The notes under the pieces: generated by a model | Databases searched by the model: none | Told to the model about the DNA's origin: nothing | What the model saw: the letters and a program-made list of their open reading frames with translations, nothing else | NCBI GenBank assembly: GCA_016926155.1 | Contig: JAFGPC010000122.1 | Location: 1-64,000 of the forward strand | DNA from: Sedimentisphaerales bacterium | Lineage (GTDB): Bacteria; Planctomycetota; Phycisphaerae; Sedimentisphaerales; Anaerohalosphaeraceae | Direction: 5' to 3' | Length of the DNA stretch: 64,000 bases | In this document: positions 17,654 through 23,337 of the stretch, piece by piece | Position numbering within the stretch: position 1 is the stretch's first letter | Layout of the letters: each line of letters begins with the position of its first letter | Translations under genes and position numbers: made by a program

Positions 17654-18004
17654 ATGTTATATGCCTTATGTTTTTTGTTGTTCATGATCGGACTGTACTG
17701 TGCTCTGGTTAAAAAGAACATGGTCAGGATCGTACTGGGAATCGTAATCATGGAGTATGCAGTCAATATCCTTCTGATCATGATTGGCTTTCGCATCGGT
17801 GGAGAGGCCCCTATTCTGTCCCCTCCGCAGGGACTTCCATTGAAAACGTCACTCCAGAGTGTGGATCCTCTCCCGCAGGCATTGGTGCTTACCGCGATCG
17901 TCATCAGCCTGGGTTCCCTGGCATTAATGGTTTCGATATGTATCCGTACGTATCAGCGATACGGCACTTTCGACATCACACAGATACGGAGGTTACGAGG
18001 ATGA
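17654..18004 (+). CDS. mrpC: Mrp antiporter subunit C (NuoK-like)
   Basis: The 116-residue, three-helix protein is related to NuoK. Helix 2 carries the conserved glutamate in IVIMEYAVNILLIMIGF, and PLPQALVLTAIVISLG is the family's closing signature. It stacks between the B-type and D-type subunits of Mrp complexes. Its stop overlaps the mrpD start (ATGA). Confidence 0.93.
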   Translation: MLYALCFLLFMIGLYCALVKKNMVRIVLGIVIMEYAVNILLIMIGFRIGGEAPILSPPQGLPLKTSLQSVDPLPQALVLTAIVISLGSLALMVSICIRTYQRYGTFDITQIRRLRG

Positions 18005-19539
18005 AAATCCCTTTGCCCTGGTTTGTGGCGATTCCGCTGGCGGCGGCATTTGTATTGCCGATGTTTGGAGAGAAAGTTCGGAAAACCTCGTTGGCAATCG
18101 CCAACGGCACAATGGCCCTTCTGTTTCTCTTTTCGATCTTTTCCCTTGGGCGACAGGATGTCTATCTGGTGGGACGATGGACAATCCCTTTCGGAATCAA
18201 TCTAGTATTGGACGGCCTGAGTGAACTGTTGCTTTTGACGGTATCAGTCGTGAGTTTTGCATCCATGGTGTTCAGCATTCGCTATATGCAACGATATACC
18301 GGTCTTTCGAAGTATCTGAGTCTTTTCCTTTTGATGGTAACGGGAATGAACGGCGTTGTACTTTCCGGAGACTTGTTCAATCTATTTGTATTTTTGGAAA
18401 TCGCTTCTATTGCTTCCTACGCATTAGTCGGATTCGGTTGTGAGCATGAAGAGTTGGAAGCCTCCTTCAAGTATATGGTGCTGGGAAGTGTTGCCTCCAT
18501 GTTCATTCTATTCGGAGTAGCGATGTTGTACGGAATGACAGGGCACTTGAACATGGCATATGTATCCCAAGCATTACAAGGTGCTTCGTTACGTCTTCCT
18601 GTTGTTTTTGCACTGGCCATGTTTCTCGCAGGTTTCAGCCTCAAGGCGGCCCTGGTGCCTTTCCATGCATGGCTGCCCGATGCGCATCCGGCGGCGCCGG
18701 CGCCGATTTCAGCCATGCTGTCAGGTGTCCTGATTAAAACGTTAGGCATCTATGCCCTGGTCCGGGTCGTGTTTAATGTCTTTGGCGTGAGCCCTGAACA
18801 GGATTGGTCAATCCATCTATCATGGTTGCTGATCACACTGGGTGTGCTGAGTATGGTTATCGGTGTGTTTCTGGCTGTGGGGCAATGGGATTTTAAAAGG
18901 CTGCTGGCCTATCACAGCATTTCCCAAATGGGATATGTCGTACTCGGTATCGGCATCGGTGCACTTGTTATAGCACAGGGAGGATCGCACACATGGGCAG
19001 CTCTGGCTATCCTTGGCGGCTTGTTCCATTTAATCAATCATGCAGTGTTCAAATCGCTATTATTCCTGACCAGTGGCTCGATTGAAACCGCAACCGGTTC
19101 ACGACTGCTCAAAGATCTGGGCGGTCTGGCAGAGAAATTGCCACTTACTCGAACTACATGTACGATCGCCTCTGCGGCCATTGCGGGAATTCCACCGTTT
19201 AACGGTTTTTGGAGCAAGCTGCTCATTGTGCTTGCGGCTGTATGGGCCGGACATGTCTGGCTGGCAGCGGTGACAGTTCTGGTAAGTCTGGTAACATTGA
19301 TCTCTTTTCTGAAAGTGCAAAGATATGCATTTCTTGGAAATACGCCCGCTCATCTGGATTCGGTAAAGGAAAATGGCGGATCTATGAGTTGGGCGATGGG
19401 TTTCCTGGCCTGTTTATGTGTACTTATGGGATTGCTGCTTTTAATCCCGGATTTGAAAACAACCATCCTGGATCCGGCGGTAAACACAGTACTAAACGGC
19501 ATCCAGTATGCCGGAGACACAATAGCAAATAGCAGGTGA
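18001..19539 (+). CDS. mrpD: Mrp antiporter subunit D
   Basis: A 512-residue antiporter of the NuoN/MrpD family. The helix-5 glutamate is in LFNLFVFLEIASIASYALVGFG, the helix-7 lysine in GFSLKAALVPFHAWLPDAHPAAPAPISAMLSG, the helix-8 segment in DFKRLLAYHSISQMGYV, and a later helix holds GIPPFNGFWSKL. In the P. furiosus Mbh structure the homologous MbhH carries the proton path. The ATG at 18001, overlapping the mrpC stop, is chosen over an upstream in-frame ATG inside mrpC. Confidence 0.94.
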   Translation: MKIPLPWFVAIPLAAAFVLPMFGEKVRKTSLAIANGTMALLFLFSIFSLGRQDVYLVGRWTIPFGINLVLDGLSELLLLTVSVVSFASMVFSIRYMQRYTGLSKYLSLFLLMVTGMNGVVLSGDLFNLFVFLEIASIASYALVGFGCEHEELEASFKYMVLGSVASMFILFGVAMLYGMTGHLNMAYVSQALQGASLRLPVVFALAMFLAGFSLKAALVPFHAWLPDAHPAAPAPISAMLSGVLIKTLGIYALVRVVFNVFGVSPEQDWSIHLSWLLITLGVLSMVIGVFLAVGQWDFKRLLAYHSISQMGYVVLGIGIGALVIAQGGSHTWAALAILGGLFHLINHAVFKSLLFLTSGSIETATGSRLLKDLGGLAEKLPLTRTTCTIASAAIAGIPPFNGFWSKLLIVLAAVWAGHVWLAAVTVLVSLVTLISFLKVQRYAFLGNTPAHLDSVKENGGSMSWAMGFLACLCVLMGLLLLIPDLKTTILDPAVNTVLNGIQYAGDTIANSR

Positions 19540-19543
19540 TCGA

Positions 19544-20056
19544 ATGAGACGACTAATATATTTTCTTCTGGCGTTCGTAATCTGGATCTTCTTGACCTGG
19601 CCGTTTACTAATGACCGGATAAACAATATACAGATCGTTGTCGCGGGTTTGATCGCATCGATTATTGTGGCCGTATTGTTCCAAGAGGTGTTACCTCCCG
19701 AGCATCATATATTTATCTCTCCTAAACGGATTGTATGGTTTCTTTTGTATATTCCGGTCTTTTTTTACTATGTTCTCAAGGCCAATCTGGATGTCGTATA
19801 TCGTGCTCTGCATCCCCAAATGCCGATCAAGCCGGGCATTGTCAAAATCAAGACCTCGTTAAAAAGTGAATCTGCAATTACCGCCTTGGCCAATTCGATC
19901 ACCCTTACACCCGGTACGCTCACTGTAGATCTTACCGACGATGGATATTTATACATTCACTGGATTAACGTACAGTCGGATGACATAGAAAAGGCAACAC
20001 AAATTATTGCGCAAAAATTCGAATATTTTTTAGAACGAATTTTCGAGGAACCCTGA
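19544..20056 (+). CDS. mrpE: Mrp antiporter subunit E
   Basis: The 170-residue MnhE/MrpE protein has two or three N-terminal helices and a cytoplasmic domain containing the family signature LKSESAITALANSITLTPGTLTVDL and the following YLYIHWINV strand. Its exact role is unclear, although Mrp complexes need it for assembly. The stop codon shares its last base with the mrpF start. Confidence 0.93.
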   Translation: MRRLIYFLLAFVIWIFLTWPFTNDRINNIQIVVAGLIASIIVAVLFQEVLPPEHHIFISPKRIVWFLLYIPVFFYYVLKANLDVVYRALHPQMPIKPGIVKIKTSLKSESAITALANSITLTPGTLTVDLTDDGYLYIHWINVQSDDIEKATQIIAQKFEYFLERIFEEP

Positions 20057-20313
20057 TGGTCACTTTGGCTTATATTGGTTTGTCGGCTTGCTGCTTCCTT
20101 TGCCTGTATCGGATCGCCGTAGGACCCAGTGCTCCGGATCGTACCGTTGCTATCGATATTCTGGGGATTGTAGTAGTTGGATTCTGCGGTATTCTGAGCC
20201 TGGTAACAGGAAAGGATTTCTATCTGAACGTGGCTCTTGGGTGGGCTCTGTTGAGTTTTATCGGTACGATCGCCCTAGCCAAATTTTTGGAGGGTCGCAG
20301 TTTCGATGAATGA
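20056..20313 (+). CDS. mrpF: Mrp antiporter subunit F
   Basis: An 85-residue, three-helix MnhF/MrpF protein. The typical Y/F-R-I-x-x-G-P-x-x-x-D-R-x-V-A-x-D pattern is seen in YRIAVGPSAPDRTVAIDILG, and the third helix (VALGWALLSFIGTIALAKFLE) ends as in other members. It overlaps mrpG by 8 bases. Confidence 0.92.
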   Translation: MVTLAYIGLSACCFLCLYRIAVGPSAPDRTVAIDILGIVVVGFCGILSLVTGKDFYLNVALGWALLSFIGTIALAKFLEGRSFDE

Positions 20314-20656
20314 TATTATCGGCTACATCCTGATAACAATAGGTATTTTATTCGATATCTTCGGTTGTATTGGTCTAGTACGGTTTCCCGATGTATATAA
20401 CCGTTTGCAGGCTTCGACCAAGTGTGTAACGCTGGGCACTATATTGCTTTTAATGGGAGTCGCCCTTGCCTCGAATGACGGGGCCACTGCTTCCAAGGCC
20501 CTGGTCTGTGCTGTCTTTATCCTGATTACATCTCCGACTGGTGCTCATGCCATCGCACGTGGCGCTTATGCTTCTGGTGTGCCCCTTTGGGAAAACAGCG
20601 TCGTCGACAAGTACGCTGAAAAAGGCGGACAATCAACGGATCTCACAAGTCAATAA
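20306..20656 (+). CDS. mrpG: Mrp antiporter subunit G
   Basis: A 116-residue MnhG/MrpG protein: helix 1 followed by GCIGLVRFPDVYNRLQASTKCVTLG, the family's diagnostic loop, then two helices and the TSPTGAHAIARGAY signature. It closes the Mrp block. The order B-C-D-E-F-G is the common Mrp order, suggesting that the block was recruited as a unit. Confidence 0.92.
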   Translation: MNDIIGYILITIGILFDIFGCIGLVRFPDVYNRLQASTKCVTLGTILLLMGVALASNDGATASKALVCAVFILITSPTGAHAIARGAYASGVPLWENSVVDKYAEKGGQSTDLTSQ

Positions 20657-20682
20657 ATGAATCGGCGAAAATAAACACTCAT

Positions 20683-21315
20683 ATGAAAGAACAGATAATG
20701 CGCTGGCCGAAATTGAGAGAATTAAAAGAAGCCGTAACCGTAATTTTTTCCCCGCGGTTTACAACGCGATTTCCCGCCGAACCCTGCCAGGTCCCAGAAT
20801 CGTATCGGGGCAAACCGGAATTTCAGACCGAGTACTGTGTTGGCTGCGGCGCTTGTGTAAACGTGTGTCCGACAGAAGCCTTAACCATGGTCGATAATAC
20901 CGACACTGAACCTGCCAAACGAATCATTACAAAGCGATATGATGCCTGCATTTTCTGCGGTAATTGTGAAGATGGCTGTACTACACAAAAAGGAATTAAA
21001 CTGACCGATCAATGGGACCTGGCAACATTGGACCGGGAGGAAACAAAATCGACGTACGAGTTTGAGCTGCAGCGATGTGAAAATTGTAACGCTGTGATTG
21101 GCACAAAAAAGCACATGGTCTGGCTGGCTCGACAATTGGGGCCTTTGGCCTACACCAATCCCTCTCTGCTATTGGCTCGAAATGCAGAGATGTTCAGCCA
21201 TAGTGAGCTGGAGCAGAAATATCTGGCTGAACAGAAAAGCAGGGAACCGCGGGTACGGGATTTTTCCAAAATACTTTGTCCAAAATGTAAGTGCGAACTG
21301 AATCTCCATCTCTAG
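20683..21315 (+). CDS. NuoI-like 2x[4Fe-4S] hydrogenase subunit with extra CxxC pairs
   Basis: A 210-residue protein like HycF/HyfH/MbhN. Two ferredoxin motifs, CVGCGACVNVCPTEAL and CIFCGNCEDGCTTQKG, form the wire between the electron-input module and the small subunit; the fourth cysteine of the second group is followed by TTQ instead of the usual Pro. The C-terminal half adds CENC (about residue 128) and CPKCKC near the end, a zinc-ribbon-like pair that complex I NuoI lacks but some group 4 hydrogenase ferredoxins have. No strong ribosome binding site is visible; an ATG at 20698 is an alternative start. It sits at the end of the operon, before the protease gene. Confidence 0.85.
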   Translation: MKEQIMRWPKLRELKEAVTVIFSPRFTTRFPAEPCQVPESYRGKPEFQTEYCVGCGACVNVCPTEALTMVDNTDTEPAKRIITKRYDACIFCGNCEDGCTTQKGIKLTDQWDLATLDREETKSTYEFELQRCENCNAVIGTKKHMVWLARQLGPLAYTNPSLLLARNAEMFSHSELEQKYLAEQKSREPRVRDFSKILCPKCKCELNLHL

Positions 21316-21791
21316 AAGCTGTCAAACAACAGCTTCGTAATAGATTGTCCAATATCCGTCCCGAACGGATCGTTATTCTCGGTATGGGCCATGAACTTAG
21401 AGGAGATGACGGCGTCGGGCCAATGATCTGCCGCACGCTTAACAAACAAATTCGTACTCATGTTATTGATGTAGGAACGACACCGGAAAATTACATCCAG
21501 AGAATCGTCCGACTTGAACCACAGGTTTTATTAATTATCGATGCAGCCGACAATGATAATCCGCCCGGAACAGCCCAATTATGGAATCCAGATCATCTGG
21601 CCGATATTTCCACCGGCACACATTGTCCGTCTCCGCGGCTTTTCGTGGATCTCATTCGCAGACAAATCTCACTGGATTGCATTTTCTTGACCATTCAACC
21701 TGCCCACATTGAACTCGGCAGTGCCTTGAGCAAATCAGTAAACGTCACGGCCAGAAAACTGATACATTTCTTGAACGTTCTACTTGGATGA
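21291..21791 (+). CDS. Hydrogenase maturation protease (HycI type)
   Basis: A 166-residue endopeptidase of the HyaD/HycI family, which removes the C-terminal extension of the [NiFe] large subunit after metal insertion. GMGHELRGDDGVGP holds the first nickel-sensing acidic residue, and IIDAADNDNPPG the second (Asp). THCPSPRLFVDLI is at the place of the conserved His. It starts with GTG inside the end of the preceding gene (25-base overlap), which argues for co-translation. A matching substrate tail exists on the large subunit in the same operon. No hypABCDEF genes are in the window. Confidence 0.88.
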   Translation: MRTESPSLEAVKQQLRNRLSNIRPERIVILGMGHELRGDDGVGPMICRTLNKQIRTHVIDVGTTPENYIQRIVRLEPQVLLIIDAADNDNPPGTAQLWNPDHLADISTGTHCPSPRLFVDLIRRQISLDCIFLTIQPAHIELGSALSKSVNVTARKLIHFLNVLLG

Positions 21792-22033
21792 AACTGTATG
21801 GATGGTGGATTTCACTCTCAAGAGCAACTGGGTCGAATCCTGTTTTATCATCCAGTTAATTTCTTTTATTTGTAAAATATTTCATAGGGTGTAGGAAAGC
21901 CTAGAAATTCTCGTGGCCAACGAGTCAATCGATCCATAATGTACTGGAAATAATCCTATTAACAGGAATCAAAACTTTTTTTTAATTTTTCTTGTATTTT
22001 TTATAAAAATCCCTTTAAATTTATTAAGAAAGA

Positions 22034-22039
22034 TATAAT
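22034..22039 (+). promoter_or_regulatory. Possible -10 element upstream of the PEP-CTERM gene
   Basis: A perfect TATAAT lies in a long A/T-rich stretch (21970-22040), with no clear -35. It precedes a small Cys-containing frame and the PEP-CTERM gene by about 25 and 140 bases. The A/T-rich stretch may act as an UP-like element. The rest of the 21792-22033 gap holds nothing I recognise. Confidence 0.25.
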
Positions 22040-22059
22040 TTGCCGCTCACGGAGGAGGC

Positions 22060-22149
22060 ATGTCGGAGGATATTGATTCGCAAGAAAGTGATTGTCAGCC
22101 ATTATTATGTATTCCCAAAGCATGTTCGGATGGTCTGACATGCATATGA
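22060..22149 (+). CDS. Candidate 29-residue Cys-rich peptide
   Basis: An ATG preceded by GGAGGAGG opens a 29-codon frame ending in TGA. The product begins MSEDIDSQESD and has four cysteines in its C-terminal 18 residues (CQPLLC...C...C). It lies between a TATAAT and the PEP-CTERM gene. The strong Shine-Dalgarno-like stretch is the main support; spacing is short (4-5 bases). It may be a leader peptide, a small metal-binding or disulfide peptide, or a chance frame. Confidence 0.3.
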   Translation: MSEDIDSQESDCQPLLCIPKACSDGLTCI

Positions 22150-22180
22150 AGAACAATTTCATTTACACAAGGAGAGGATT

Positions 22181-22852
22181 ATGAAAAGAAAATTTCTTAC
22201 CGTAAGTCTTGTTCTGGCATTATCGGCCGGAGCAAGCGCAACCCTTTTGGATTGGGAGGATGAAGTTGCCATCGGTACCCCCGCAGCATATTCGGATACG
22301 AATGTTACACCGGGTGTCTATGACATCGGCGCCATCAGTGGACCGGCCAGCTATGAGTTCATCGTTAACGCCAATCCCGATGAACAGGAAGTAAGTATGG
22401 CTTTGATGGGCGCCAGGTCTTTTGAAGGCGCTGCCCCGTTCGGGCTCAAGTTTGAGCAGTGGAACAATACCATGACGTATGGTGCAACCGCGTTCGGCGT
22501 TGCCGATTATGACTATGGCGTAGCCAACGTTCTTGGTGAGGACGTTCACTTGGCATTCGTGGCAGCAGAGGGCGCGACTGCGTTGTATGTTAACGGGGCA
22601 TGGGCAGGTTCCATCGATGCCGAGATAATACCTTCGGGCATAACGGGAATCGGCCTGGGTATAAGTACTGTTGACGGCAGCGAAACGTTCGATCCTTTTG
22701 ACGGTACGGTCATGGGTGTCGCTGTGTATAACTCTGCACTTTCGGCAGATGAGATTGCGGCACATTCCAATGCGTTCTTCATACCAGAGCCAGCCACTAT
22801 GCTGATGTTGGGTCTTGGCGGATTGGCTTTGATTCGACGTCGCAAAGCTTAA
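22181..22852 (+). CDS. PEP-CTERM sorting-domain protein with LamG-like fold
   Basis: This 223-residue exported protein has a Sec signal peptide (residues 1-20, ending GASAT). The body resembles a concanavalin/LamG domain, seen in ATALYVNGAWAGSI and in the closing GVAVYNSALSADEIAAH, which is shared with LamG proteins of this phylum. It ends with PEPATMLMLGLGGLALIRRRKA, a textbook PEP-CTERM tail: PEP motif, hydrophobic helix and arginines. Such tails are cut by an exosortase and the protein is sent to the surface or exopolysaccharide matrix. An AAGGAG lies in front. It has its own terminator, so it is probably monocistronic. Confidence 0.9.
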   Translation: MKRKFLTVSLVLALSAGASATLLDWEDEVAIGTPAAYSDTNVTPGVYDIGAISGPASYEFIVNANPDEQEVSMALMGARSFEGAAPFGLKFEQWNNTMTYGATAFGVADYDYGVANVLGEDVHLAFVAAEGATALYVNGAWAGSIDAEIIPSGITGIGLGISTVDGSETFDPFDGTVMGVAVYNSALSADEIAAHSNAFFIPEPATMLMLGLGGLALIRRRKA

Positions 22853-22904
22853 TTTCGGCCTATACTTGATATGAGTATAGCCCCGATAAGCGGTTTTTGA
22901 GTGA

Positions 22905-22948
22905 ATCCGGGAGTTCCGGTAATTGTCGGTACTTCCGGATATTTTTTT
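22905..22948 (+). terminator. Rho-independent terminator after the PEP-CTERM gene
   Basis: Arms at 22905-22918 and 22927-22940 pair over 14 positions with two mismatches (ATCCGG...CCG against CGG...CCGGAT), with an 8-base loop followed by a run of seven T. It ends the PEP-CTERM transcript. Confidence 0.75.
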
Positions 22949-23167
22949 AGCTCTTTCGGTTGCCGTGTGTAAATCCACTTTGTTGCAATGAGTCAGATAA
23001 CGTATCACTCCTGTTTCAGTTTCTGAATGACTAGTGATTGAACAGAAATGCAAAGCCGTCACGATCTCCAGCAAGTACATACTTATGGCTTAAGCAAATC
23101 ATATATGCGGTCAGTACCTATCCTTCCAGGCAGGGAGAAATAATGTGTTACTCCGTGCTTTTTTACC

Positions 23168-23238
23168 TTGCCGCCAGGCCTCCGAACGAATACTATAGTC
23201 TGACAGTTGGAGTCGGAGAGATGGGAAGAAGGCGACAA
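23168..23238 (+). ncRNA. Candidate structured leader RNA before the LamG/dockerin gene
   Basis: Two nested stems are visible: TTGCCGCC (23168-23175) with GGCGACAA (23231-23238; one mismatch), and inside it CTCCGA (23180-23185) with TCGGAG (23213-23218). A strong terminator follows 17 bases later and the start codon of the large secreted protein lies 100 bases further on. This layout, a folded domain then a terminator then a gene, is that of a transcription-attenuating leader. It could also be a small RNA. I could not match it to a known riboswitch class. Confidence 0.35.
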
Positions 23239-23254
23239 TGTCGTTTGAGATAGT

Positions 23255-23299
23255 AAAAACCCACTGGTTGCAGGGACACCTGCGGCAGTGGGTTTTTTT
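23255..23299 (+). terminator. Strong Rho-independent terminator (possible attenuator)
   Basis: Outer arms AAAAACCCACT (23255-23265) and AGTGGGTTTTT (23287-23297) pair perfectly. An inner stem GCAGG/CCTGC (23270-23274, 23279-23283) sits within, and a run of seven T (23293-23299) closes it. It lies only 38 bases before the next start codon, in the same direction, so it either ends a small RNA or attenuates the downstream gene. Confidence 0.8.
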
Positions 23300-23337
23300 A
23301 ATTGGAGAAAAAGACAAGTAAGATTTGGAGGTGTAGA

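Noticed and set aside
9306-21315. Respiratory complex I (nuo) operon
   Set aside because: The NuoD-like subunit keeps both NiFe-binding Cys pairs and a cleavable tail, a HycI-type protease is present, and nuoE/F/G and nuoA/J/K in complex I form are absent. This is a hydrogenase.
22181-22852. Assigning the divergent exosortase at 56 kb as the enzyme for this PEP-CTERM protein
   Set aside because: The enzyme is short and embedded in an RHS operon 33 kb away. PEP-CTERM proteins are normally handled by longer exosortases, presumably encoded elsewhere.
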